Assembly (NCBI RefSeq): GCF_040412425.1
Contig: NC_089755.1
Span: forward strand, 51,193,298 to 51,257,297
Direction of reading: 5' to 3'
Source of the DNA: Macrobrachium rosenbergii
Lineage: Eukaryota; Arthropoda; Malacostraca; Decapoda; Palaemonidae
Length of the DNA stretch: 64,000 nt
This document shows, piece after piece, positions 1 to 10,122 of this stretch (position 1 is the first letter of the stretch; each line of letters starts with the position of its first letter). Both the position numbers and the translations under genes were made by a program. Below the pieces are notes generated by a model. The model did no database searches. It was given only the letters and a program-made list of their open reading frames with translations, and was not told the origin of the DNA.

Positions 1-1050
1 ACCCCGTGCCCTACCCACCAGCACGTTTTGCCAAATCGACATTGTCGTTGGGTTTCTTTGTAAAATCGGACGCCTTTTGTATGGTATACCCTGTGTTTGG
101 TCAACGATGCCCTTTCCGTAAATTGGGATTGCTCGACCTCGTTAGTTACGACACTCCCACAAAGTCTTTTGAGAAAGGAAGTTTAGAAAGTTTTGTCGTC
201 CGGCCTACGGTCTCTCTCGCATTCGATAACCCACCTGCAAAGCGACATACCCTTCCTGCCTTTGGCATTTTTTTTTTATTGATTGTGTTTCTAACGGGCC
301 CTACGAAGTACAAAGAGACCTTGTTGTTTTATTCCATTTCGCGGTCGGCGTGTCAGCGTGACACAAGATGGATTATGATATCAACGCCTGCTCTTAAGGA
401 ATTAAAATTGGCCCGTTGGCATCCATCTTGGCAAGGGTGAAAGTAAGACCAGTCCGCGTTGGCAGCTTTCTTGTCCGAAATTTGCTATAGGAAGTATGTA
501 CAGTTTTACAAACACGCTACGCTGTAAAAGAAAAAAAAAAGTGTGCGTGTATTTACGAAGCAGTAGTTTTGTTGTTAGAGTTACATATTCGGTTGAGTGA
601 GGAAATTGGGTGGCTGTTGTGCAGCCTAAAAGGCTTCGATCGTCGTGTTGAGCGGGTTTGACTTTGTATGCTATTCCACGTTTGCTGGCCCAGTCATGGT
701 CCCGAATATTTTCGAAAGTATGAAGTCCATTGACTTGGACTCGTACAGTATTCAAAAGTCGTGGCAGTGATTTAGATCGGCCAGCTATAGACTTTAAATA
801 TAGGAGATGGGGACAGATTTGGATAGGTTGGCCACGGCGTACAAAGTACTATGAGCTTAGGAAAGTCAGTGACCTCTTAACATTACTGTATTCTGTTCAA
901 TACATGCTGTTCAAGATTGTTTCAAATGTTATATGGAAATCCTCTTTGGAATTCAATCTGTTCTGTTCTTTTTATATAAATTTGAAATGTTTCCCGACTG
1001 CATACATATATTTATATGTATGTATGTAAGTATACACACACACAAACACA
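1..1050. other. unassigned left-edge segment
   Basis: GC content is visibly higher than in the gene body. A 144-codon plus-strand ORF (6-440) and a 117-codon minus-strand ORF (402-755) overlap it, but neither resembles a family I know. It may be part of an unrecognised dispersed element. Nothing further can be supported. Confidence 0.3.
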
Positions 1051-1051
1051 C

Positions 1052-1066
1052 ACATATATATATATG

Positions 1067-1143
<77 letters not shown>
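1052..1143. repeat. (TA)n microsatellite, about 90 bp
   Basis: Nearly uninterrupted TA dinucleotides, preceded by a short CA-rich run at 1031-1052. It abuts the 3' tail of the minus-strand SINE next to it, so it probably grew from that tail. Open frames across it (Tyr/Ile repeats) are artefacts. Confidence 0.95.
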
Positions 1144-1146
<3 letters not shown>

Positions 1147-1320
1147 AAATATCAAGCCTCAAACAATATTATCGAATTCACCATACCACGGAATAACTTT
1201 CACTCAGGGGGAATTATAAATAACAGGTGTATCTACCCTGGCATGCACCAGCCAGGATTCGAATCTGGGCCTTTGGTTCAGTTACAGTGGTAGAGAGTCG
1301 ACTGAATCTTGGCTAGGTCA
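1144..1320 (-). mobile_element. tRNA-derived SINE, minus strand
   Basis: On the minus strand it reads a tRNA-like head with a box A-like segment near 1300-1316 and box B ATTCGAATCC at about 1250-1260, then a body with TAATTCCCC and the tail GTGAATTCGATAATATT to ATATTTGTGATA that runs into (TA)n. The tail is shared with the plus-strand element at 1615-1792, which shows they are one family. Confidence 0.6.
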
Positions 1321-1334
1321 TACCTTGTTAGTTC

Positions 1335-1603
1335 CCCATTGGTATCGTTCTCGGCTAGCACTCTGCTGGGCCCGCGTTCGATTCTCCGACCGACCTATGA
1401 AGAATCAGAGAAATTTATTTCTGGTGATAGAAATTCATTTCTCGTTATAATGTGGTTCGGATTCCACAATAAGCTGTAGGTCCCGTTGCTAACTAACCAA
1501 TTGGTTTTTAGCCACGTAAAATAAATCTAATCCTTCGGGCCAGCCCTAGGAGAGCTGTTAATCAGCTCAGTGGTCTGATTAAACTAAGGTATACTTAACT
1601 TTA
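1335..1603 (+). mobile_element. tRNA-derived SINE with conserved central body
   Basis: Box A-like TGGTATCGTTCTCGG at about 1339-1353 and box B GCGTTCGATTC at 1374-1384 sit at tRNA spacing, followed by about 210 bases of body (with GGTTCGGATTCCACAATAAG) and the end ACTAAGGTATACTTAAC. From memory this unit is common in decapod genomes; I could not search for it. The two pol III boxes are directly visible. Confidence 0.65.
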
Positions 1604-1614
1604 TTTTCCCGTTA

Positions 1615-1792
1615 CAATTCCCCATGGTTGATAGTGGATTGTCTGTCACTGTATCTAAACAAAAGGCTCAGGTTCGAATTCAGGCCGGGGCTGAGGCACC
1701 TACCAGTCATAATATCCCTTCTGTGTAAATTATTCACAAGGTGTAGTGAATTCGAAATTAAATGGTATTTGTGGCTAAATATTTGTGAAATT
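1615..1792 (+). mobile_element. tRNA-derived SINE, plus strand
   Basis: Box A-like TGGTTGATAGTGG at about 1625-1637 and box B GGTTCGAATTC at 1671-1681, then body and tail GTGAATTCGAAATTAAAT to CTAAATATTTGTGAAATT. Body and tail align with the minus-strand SINE at 1144-1320. Confidence 0.6.
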
Positions 1793-1859
1793 AAAAAATT
1801 CACTCATGTATATGATAAAACTTTACGCATACATACAAACATTCTTTTTAACCACAGTC

Positions 1860-2358
1860 TTGGATGAACCCCTCTTGGCAGAAAACTTCCACAACAAGCT
1901 GCCAGCCTCTGGGCAAACCTTGATTTATGAAGACGTGACCGCACGTCAACACTTTTGGTTGATAGCAGCCCTCCTTCTCCAGCTGCCATGTACATGGGTA
2001 CGTTTGCCATGTCATTGGGCAGTTGGTATCAACTGTGAGGAACCTTGGGTAGTCTGTCCTATAGGATGGTTACAGGCTAACTTTTCAGGCACCGATGCCA
2101 ACCCTTCTCTCAGGCCCTGAACCCACATCTAGCCTAGCTTCCAGGATCACCCACAGCTTTGGCCCTGTTGACAGAGTTGGGGGGCTACTCTGGAAAAGTG
2201 TGCTAGAAGTCATGGACGCCTTACCCCTGGACTTCTACAGTCAACTTTTCATGGTGAAGTCGACTGGGAGCTGGAGACTGGTCATCCATGTCAATCTGTT
2301 GAACGAATTTGTCCTTCGGACTCTGTTCAAGAGGGAAACATCCATCCGTTCATATTGA
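1860..2358 (+). pseudogene. DIRS-like retroelement relic, reverse transcriptase N-terminal part
   Basis: In changing frames it reads GINCEEPWVVCPIGWLQ (about 2030-2080) and then DFYSQLFMVKSTGSWRLVIH followed by VNLLNEFV (about 2230-2310). This is the FYS-LF-V-K...WR-VI-LN motif opening reverse transcriptases of DIRS-like elements. It stops before the catalytic region, where a minus-strand LINE-like relic is found. A second copy of the same RT part is at 28.5 kb. Degenerate, with frame changes; not functional. Confidence 0.6.
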
Positions 2359-2369
2359 GTATATAAATA

Positions 2370-3420
2370 GTTGCCTTCTTCTTGTGATGATAATGCTAGA
2401 AAATATTTACCTATTGATAAAACCGGTTTGTAAACATAATATTGTATTAATAATGGTTCATAGTCTTTGAGGAGACGTATTTCTTTAAGGTGTAATCAGG
2501 TCAGAAGACAATTTACAGTATATTCCACTGGATTATATGGTTGCTGGATATCATAATAGTGGTAAGATTTTTATGGTGTAGAGGTTATTTTTTACAATTT
2601 ATCTTATTATAACTGGAGTTTCCACTGATTTAGTACTTTTGGATTTGATAGCTTCACTACTAATTTCTTTTTTATATTTTTCTTTATAGTGTACATGGTT
2701 GATATGTATGTATCCTTTTCCAAGAGGTTCTGTGTTAGATGTTTGTTTATTTCTATTTTATGAAATTTCTTTAGTTATATTCATATTTTTTTATCGCAGA
2801 ATTCATTAAAGCAAGTATTAAATCCGCATGTTTCTGTTTCTTGTTTTTTCATATGAATTTTTGTTGTGGTAAGTAGCCTACTGGTGATAAAGTTGATTAC
2901 AGTCCTCTTACATTCATTCTGATCTGTGGCTTATTTTTTTGTTATATCTCTATTTTGAGGTGGGGGACCTCTCTTGATTGGTTGTTATTTGTGATACTGG
3001 AGTGATTTTTGTTGAGTTCTTGATATCGGTTGTTGTCGCTTTTTTTATTTTTTAGTTGGTTTGACAAATGGATTAGTGTCATTGTAGTCATTAATTTTTT
3101 GTTTCTTGTTTTTAGAAGATCTCTCTGATGGTCTTTTCTTATTATCTTGAATTTCAGAAACATTTTTGGTGGTTTTCTTAGAGTTCTTGGTGATGTTTTG
3201 GTGAATCTCCTCAACTTCCATTTGTGATAATACATCATTTGTGCTTGGGTCTGTAATGCCATACTCTGTTGGCATTCTGTTTTCTTCATTGAATCTGTAT
3301 ACATCATTTGTGCTTGGGTCTGTAATGCCATACTCTGTTGGCATTCTGTTTTCTTCATTGAATCTCTATTTATTTGCTTGTTTAGTTTTAATATGATTAT
3401 TACTAAGAGGGAGAGGAAAA
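2370..3420 (-). pseudogene. LINE-like relic (ORF1 end and start of ORF2)
   Basis: On the minus strand there is a Lys/Asn-rich open stretch (3344-3045) containing MPTEYGITDPSTNDV and KKRPSERSSKNKKQKIND, then a short Cys-containing frame (TCGFNTCFNEFC, about 2830), then at about 2545-2395 SSNHIIQWNI with stops and LKEIRLLKDYEPLLIQ. The IIQWN start followed by a leucine-rich helix resembles the beginning of the endonuclease of Jockey/CR1-type LINEs. Several stops and frameshifts; the assignment is tentative. It interrupts the DIRS-like relic. Confidence 0.4.
3231..3368 (-). repeat. tandem duplication of a 69-bp unit
   Basis: Two adjacent copies (3231-3299 and 3300-3368) differ only at their right end. 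69 is a multiple of three, so the minus-strand frame carries NEENRMPTEYGITDPSTNDV twice without disruption. Confidence 0.95.
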
Positions 3421-3429
3421 AAGGCCGGA

Positions 3430-5060
3430 CTGCAATTTATGGGGTCAGCAACTGAGGTGCAAGGCCTCCTGGGCTTTTGATAACGTAACATCATCATAGC
3501 ACTGGGATATTGCCCCCCAGCTGCCATCCTCCAAGCCCCTAACGATGGCAATGGGTCAAGGATCTTGGGGGTTGGGTGTACGGACTGACAACGTCCTTCA
3601 TTTGCTCATCAGCATCTTTTGAATGTTCGCAGTGTTTTTGATGAGCGCATGTTGAATGGGGGACAGTCTCCTTTCACCCTTGTCAGTTGGCAATGCCACC
3701 GAGCTGTCAGCCTGGTGCATTCTGGACGGGAAGAATGTTTAGGCATGCTCAGTTGCTAGGGCAGGAAGTAGGGGCAGATGGTCCCTACACCCTTGGCTAG
3801 CAGGAAGGCTTTTTGAGCTTTAGGGAAAACCAGTTATCGACCTGGGCACTATATGGCTAAACAGGGAACTTCCAGTGTTCTGCTTTCTTGTTCCAGACCC
3901 CTGGGCTGCCTTGTAAAATGCCTTCCAGCATCCCTTGGACAGTCTGGACATTTACACTTCTGCTACCGAGTGTTGATCACTCGGTGTCTCTGGTTCCTTG
4001 GTGCCATGCTGAGTACTTTCCTGATCTGTTAGCTCTTCTGGTCAAAGCACACAGAAGGATTCCCCTATGGCCAACTCTTTACTATCAACCACTGATACTA
4101 GGGTATCACCAGTTTATCCAGGCACACAACCTTCATGGTTTGAGATTATCCAGCAGTTCTTTCAAGAGAGAGCCTCTTTTTGCAGGACAGAGCAGGTGTT
4201 GTTTGACTGTCTCAGGTCTTCAGCTGCTGTTTATCTTAGAAGGTGGGCCATCTTCTCAGATTGGTATTGTAGGCGGAAGGTTTCCCTGGTCCTTTTCATT
4301 TGCAGAATGTAGACTTCCTTGTCCACTTTCATTAAGACAAGCTCCTTTTAGTACCTATAGTGAAAGGGTTTCACTCTTACCTCGAGCCAGAGCCTTTGAC
4401 TTCAGAGCAAGCATATTTCCCCTGTGGTAGTGTTGCCCATGCTCTTGATGAGCTGTGAAAATCTTTCTTACCTTTGGAGGTCCCATCCTCTCGAGTGGGA
4501 TGTGACACTTGTCCCCCACAGCTTGAATCATGCCATATGTGCCCTTAGGGGCCCTCGGACAGATCTCATTCTCATATCTTGCCATTTCTGAGTTCGTGAC
4601 CTGAATTCAAAACCTACAAATTTCTGACGAGAGATTAGAATGTTAATTCCAGCCCCTCAGGATCTTGTTGGTGGGGACCTGGACAAGATAATGCCATGTC
4701 CAGCGCAAGCTTTTGGCTATCTTAAGATTCTGACCTCTTAGTCCAGAATATCACTGCCTTTATTTTTTTACCAGCAAGCACAAGGTGGTGTCAAAGAACA
4801 CTTTCTGGCTTGGGAGAGGTTAGTAAGTGGACATCAGGGTCAACATATGTGGAAGACAGATGTCTAGTATGGGCAAGAGCTCACAAATTGAGGAGCATTG
4901 AACCGTATGTACCCTTTGAAAGGAATTTGGTTTCTTGAGTAATTATGGGAGGTGTCTGGTATTGACAGACCACTTTACCTCATTTTACCTTAAGGACACT
5001 TCTCCTTAGGACCTGGCCTGTATTTGCACAGGAACAGATATAAAATTACAAAAGTAATTT
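3430..5060 (+). pseudogene. DIRS-like retroelement relic: RNase H end, linker and tyrosine recombinase
   Basis: Across frames I read a possible RNase H remnant (3540-3730), then WCHAEYFPDLLALL, RRIPLWPTLYYQP and LHGLRLSS (about 4000-4150), the segment between RT/RNase H and the recombinase in DIRS-like elements. Next come SAAVYLRRWAIFSDWYCRR (about 4215-4275, core-binding helices), VDFLVHFH and VKGFHSYL, LDKIMPCPAQA (about 4680-4712), the recombinase box RAHKLRS at 4876-4896 (the His-x-x-Arg catalytic motif), and FTSFYLKDTSP (about 4972-5005) at the nucleophile tyrosine position. Many stops and frameshifts make it dead. Order and orientation continue the RT part at 1.86-2.36 kb. Confidence 0.6.
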
Positions 5061-6312
5061 GTGATATTTCTAGGTATACAAACCAGAGCCTTTTATCATA
5101 ATCCTACGTCAGCAGCCCTGCATGCCAAGGGGAAAAAGTGCTTGCTTAGTGCTTACCACCAATTAACCTTGTTCTAAGCATCATCATCTCTTTCCATTTT
5201 CCCTTGAAGAATACTTTTGCATAAAAGGTTCTGGTTTTGTATATCCTAGAAAAACCAAATCAATGTACTTCATGATATTTTTTTCATACATCGGTCATGA
5301 AGAGCCCTCATTTTGGGTCTAGATATTCCAAGACACATGCATTCTTATTTCTTGTGAACAAAAGAAACAGAGATGGTAGACACTAACAATCCTCCTCAGT
5401 GTTTTGCATAGAATAGATGTGACTTGGCATAAATGAAAGCATGGAAGATGGGCACTCTGTATAAGATAGGTGGATTTGTATGAAAAAATATTGCTCCTAA
5501 AGGGATATGAATCATCGCCTTCTATGTCAGTATTCCTCAGTGGGAGTAGGATATTGTCACTGAAGCTTGACAGCAATGTGGTTAGTTGCTGGAAGGCAGG
5601 TGAATGTGGAGTCAGCTAAAGCCAGTGCTTTTTCTTTAGCTACCTTGACTGTAGTGTTTAATCCCTTGTTTTCTGTTTAAAAGCGGTGTATTTGTTTCCA
5701 TCATGGATGTAAACAGTGTAAACAATGAAAGCGTGAAGAATGTAAATGGGTTTGTAGCTACTTTATGTCCTCTGTTTTTTTTTTCCTGTAGGGGTAGTTC
5801 TTGCAGCCCTAACTCACCCTGTGAGGGATGTGCTGGGAGGGCTAGTTTCTGTTGCCCTTACTTTCCCTGCAAAGAGTGTAATGGATGGTTTTCCTTTGCA
5901 GTGTAAGAGTTTCGGCTAGAAATGGAGGAAGGTGAAACAACGTTTGCCTGTGTCCTTGCAGGGGAGTACTCCACTTTTGATACCACCAAACATTTTTGGC
6001 TCCTTCCTGGACTGCCCTCCCTCTATCTCTGTGTATGCTGTTCGTTCTCCTCTGGCTCACTTCAAGAGAGCATGTGAATTCAGGTAGGTGAATGCAGTAA
6101 GTCTATTTCATTGTGTGTGTCCACTCACCAATGTAGGTTTTAGGTAGATGTGGCAATAAGCTTAAGCTGTGACTGGTTGAAGTCAAAGTTTTTGATATCG
6201 TTTGTTTACTGTGATAAAGATGCAAACTATTTCTTCGGTAATACATCTGAATGCTTTTATATACAAAGAACCCTCCCACTATATTTAGATCACAAACTTC
6301 TTCTTCGTTTTT
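5061..6312. other. unassigned segment with a short Cys-rich frame
   Basis: A plus-strand frame at 5703-5906 reads CRGSSCSPNSPCEGCAGRAS then CCPYFPCKECNGW, with CxxC-like pairs, and after one stop continues open to about 6075. It could be a relic of the gag-like ORF1 of a retroelement lying in the same direction as the DIRS-like relic, but I cannot prove it. No other feature seen. Confidence 0.25.
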
Positions 6313-6560
6313 AACGTGCTTTTTTTCCCATTTTTATATGGGGTAAGCACGATGCCTTCTTTTGAAGGACTTTGATTTGGTGGTGGGGTAGGCCGTAGCT
6401 TCGATTGGCTGCCCTGCCTGACATCGCTTAGACCCCGGTAGCGAATGTGTACCTGTATTGTACCAAATCCCCAGCTCCCTTTCTCCCAGCAGCGAGGAGA
6501 ACTGGGCGGGTAGGTCGATAGTTTGAGACGTGTGAAGTGTCTGTCATGCCAATATATATC
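6313..6560 (+). repeat. probable dispersed decapod repeat
   Basis: A GC-richer block (from TATGGGGTAAGCACGATGCC to GGCGGGTAGGTCGATAG) with sharp compositional edges inside AT-rich DNA. I remember nearly the same block as a frequent decapod repeat, without proof here. No coding frame fits; orientation is arbitrary. Confidence 0.4.
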
Positions 6561-7580
6561 AATAATATAGCAATGCAGGCACATGAAAAACCAGCTTGTA
6601 TTAGTCAACAGCAATCAAACACAAATGAATGATGGACTTTCAATAATTGTTTCATTTCATTGTAGGTAAATAAAAAGAAGTCTGGCTATGTGAGTGCCAG
6701 TCAAAGGTATTTTAATAGTTTCATGCATGTAAACTACATGAGTGAGGTAATATTTGAATCAGCATGAAATATTGTTGCCTACGAAGCTGTCTGGGGTAGG
6801 TGAAAGGAACAATCAATGCATCATGGCAATGGTATTGCAATTTTCATTTCAGAATACTGTACTTTGCATATTTGTAATTTTTTCTTGAGTGCACAGATCA
6901 TTATAATAGCTCAGTGACTGGGCAATTCAGAAGTATTTTGCAGAATGGCTTATTGTGCCAAAGTTTGAAATGTCACCAAGTTCCTGTCATCCTTTGTGTG
7001 TTGATGACATACATGCATCATGAAAGATACTTAGAATGAATAAATAAAGCCACATTGAGAAAGTAATTTTGACTGACATGAAGTGAAAGTACTTAAAGGC
7101 CAGTAAAATCAAATATCTGGCAAATCAAAAGCATAGGCCTGTCTTTCACTTGTCAGTGCTTCATGTTCTAGCCGTCAACATCATTGGAGGTTTTTTTTCC
7201 AGTTTATGAATGAGGATATTTAACTTTGGTACCATAAAGTTATCTTATGTTCTTGCAATGGAATTGCACATAGAATAAAGTTTGAATAGTAGGAAATTTT
7301 GTGATCTGAACAGTTTATGAGGATAGGACTACATGTAGCCTGGGCTATACCATGAGACAAAACAAAATTATTGAAGCCCAGTGTTCTTTATTGTGTGGTA
7401 TGAGTAGACTGTATGATACAAACTCATCTTTCTTGCGCTTGTATAGGTATATTATTGATACAAATTGGCATGTTTACGATTCAAGTATGAGGGTTCTCGT
7501 ATATTTGAACATTCCAACACAAGTCTTACTCCAGTGATACTGTTACCTGCCTCATCCTCTGTGGTAGCTTAGGAGAGAAG
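6561..7580. other. no gene seen
   Basis: AT-rich single-copy-looking sequence with one short ORF (7352-7537 plus) that matches nothing known to me. Confidence 0.5.
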
Positions 7581-9130
7581 ACCAACTAGAATAATAAGGC
7601 CAAAAAACGCCAGCGTGTTATTATCTTTCTCCTCATACGTGTCAACTTTGTCCTCCTTTTCCTCATCTTCTGCCACTCTTCTTGCTGGAAGGCAAAGACC
7701 GTAGAAGTTTCAGAAGCTCTTGCACAATAGTTCCAGTCTGACAACAAGCGAGTGCCTTCCCTCTCTGAGGGTTGGCGGTGGTTTTCACTCACCTTCTGGC
7801 GATACATTTTATGGACACGAGGACTACTGTGAACTCTTCTCTTTTCCATAATTCAACCAAGGTATGTAGAGAATTGTACCTTGTCACTTGGATCCCTGGA
7901 TCGTGTGCATGCAGATGGAGGGTTCATGAGGAACAGGTCACCGCTGTATGATACTTCTGGATATTGTGGCGACCTGCATGATTGTGCAAACACTTGGGAT
8001 GTTTTTGGTTCATCTGTGACTCCAGATTTATGTGTGCAAGATAGGGCTTGTGAGTGTTCACCCATAGCCTCTACTAGTATAACTTCAGCTAATCATAGGG
8101 AGATTCGTGGAAGAGGTGACCACTGATCAGAACAAACTAGTTTCATTCATAAATTGATACTGCCTGGACTGATCATTCATGTCCAAAGTTCCACGAGTGC
8201 TCACTGGGGCAAGCTAGAGCGTAAGCTCCTCTTTTGAGAGAGGATCTAACTTGTGTTCCAGAGGCTCTCTTTTGGGCCTGAGGATCCTCCTTCATAACCC
8301 CTTCAGGCAGAGACAGAATGGAACTTTTAAGGCACCATTAGACGCATTTGAGTGTCCCACTAACAATACCTTCAGTCAAAAGAGGACACATCAGCCAGGA
8401 TGTCTGTGATTGCCATTGTGAGTGGAAGTTCGTGAATCGAGCTTCCATTGTTGAACTAATGTTTTGGTTTTTAACTTACCAGAAAATGATCTTATCAGAA
8501 AGTATGGTTGCTGAAGGCAACCATATTTGAAAGGATGCCTCTCTTGAATCACCCAGGCACTGTTTGTATTAAGCACAAAATGTTGTGAGATAAGACTTCG
8601 TTGTGACGAGCAGTTAAGGGGGTGAGCGTATCTAAGCAGCGCTCAAATGAGAACCTCCTGTTCAAGGTCATGGGCTGGGGAGATCACAAGTGATGGAAAA
8701 CTTTTCCTCCCATTGCACCTTAGAGTGGTTGATATGGACAAGGAGGTTGCATCGCTGGACGGAGGTGATGAAGTTGACAAGGAACTTCTAAAGGTCCTTC
8801 TTGATGAGGCATAAGCAATATATGGAAGCGAGCTGCCAGTAGAAGCCTTCCTTTTTGGCATGGCTAGTTGTGGAAACAAAGTCATGATTATTGAAGACAA
8901 GTTCTTTGGAATAGCTCTGCCCAACTTGCTGCAGCCATGACTACATGACAACCAGAAGGCCTGGGTGAAGATTGATGCTGATTGGAGGTGGAGCATCTGG
9001 TGTGAGAGACCTAGCAATGTTCATGCATCTTGGAGAATACTATGCCTTAGAGGAGCATGAACTGTCTGGATGTCTACTGCAGAGGTCATTGTAGACTACT
9101 GATGTGGACTAATTAGAAGTAATGAATTGG
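7581..9130 (+). pseudogene. unassigned degenerate coding relic
   Basis: Plus-strand frames stay open in pieces with protein-like composition: SPLYDTSGYCGDLHDCANTW (about 7940-8000), and from 8725 VDMDKEVASLDGGDEVDKEL, then after one stop YGSELPVEAFLFGMASCGNK and FFGIALPNLLQP, then another stop and DNQKAWVK. Codon structure that survives two in-frame stops suggests a dead gene or retroelement ORF. I do not recognise the family; a gag-like ORF of the nearby DIRS-like type is one possibility. Confidence 0.35.
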
Positions 9131-9521
9131 TATGAAAATAATTCTTTTCAATTATATTTTTCTAAATCCTTTAAATCTAGACATTACTTGAAAGGAAGTA
9201 TTGAAAGAATTTAAACTCAAAAACCATTTTACTGAAACAAAAGCAGAACTTACAGATGTCAAATTTAACAACAAATATTACAAGAAAGTGTGTGATGGTG
9301 AAGAAGGCAAAAAATTTCACCTTCCATATGCAGCCAATGGCGTAATGAGGCTAAAGGATTTATTGAAAAGAATCATTAGAGGACTCTGGATTTTGGATAT
9401 TACCATTTCTTTTGGACCCCTTATGAAGTCATTCACAAAATTTATAAAAATAAATGTATTCCAAATAGTTTCAATTCTTACTTGACTATATAGTTTACAC
9501 ACAAAAAATGGAAAAATCATA

Positions 9522-9538
9522 TTTATATATATATATAT
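9522..9538. repeat. short (TA)n run
   Basis: 17 bp of alternating T and A. Confidence 0.8.
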
Positions 9539-10062
9539 TCCACTTTTCTTAAAATTGCCTTCAGGCTATTCGGTCAATTATACAACCAAAACTAATAAAT
9601 TGTGTGAAAATTGAGTAAACTATGCATAAATAGTAACCATTATTATGGTACGAGGAAACTATAAAGCAAATGAAGTTAATAGTTTTCATAATCACAAAAT
9701 ACTGTACAACTTTATTATAAATATACAGTGTCTTACACATCTTACATTTTCTCAGCACAAATAAGGCAATATGCTACAGTGTGGATGAAGTCGGGGGAAA
9801 AACTGTCCAGGGGCCATTGTACTTAAATGAAATTGTGAATGTCATCTAAAACAGAACCACTGACAGACTAACATTTCTTAAGCATTGGACGTAAGATTGT
9901 AATTTGGACTTTTCAACTTATTTTAAACTACACATGTTTAGCACATGTATATATGGACTTTGGCACATTCACTATTGGTTAGAATAAAAAACTGTGAGGT
10001 GAAATGGTGAAAATAAATATGGTTTTTATGCTATACACGAAAATATACAGTACTGTGTAAGT

Positions 10063-10122
10063 AAACCATTTCATGAAAAATAAAATACTATTAAACAATT
10101 TCATGAAAAATAAAATCTCATC
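10063..10122. repeat. 30-bp tandem duplication
   Basis: Two adjacent copies of a 30-bp unit built on ATTTCATGAAAAATAAAAT, differing at about five positions, inside the presumed 3' UTR. Confidence 0.85.

Noticed and set aside
6..440. 144-codon plus-strand ORF at the left edge
   Set aside because: No start context, domain or family resemblance; length is possible by chance in the GC-richer edge.
953..1219. ORFs of Tyr/Ile repeats on both strands
   Set aside because: They are translations of (TA)n; the same applies to the ORFs over all other dinucleotide arrays (54938-55205, 55760-56151, 56722-56910, 58354-58746, 61065-61467, 61511-61759, 63046-63346, 63446-63732).
1240..1700. tRNA genes suggested by box B motifs
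   Set aside because: The cloverleaf is not closed and each motif is followed by a SINE body; they are tRNA-derived SINEs.
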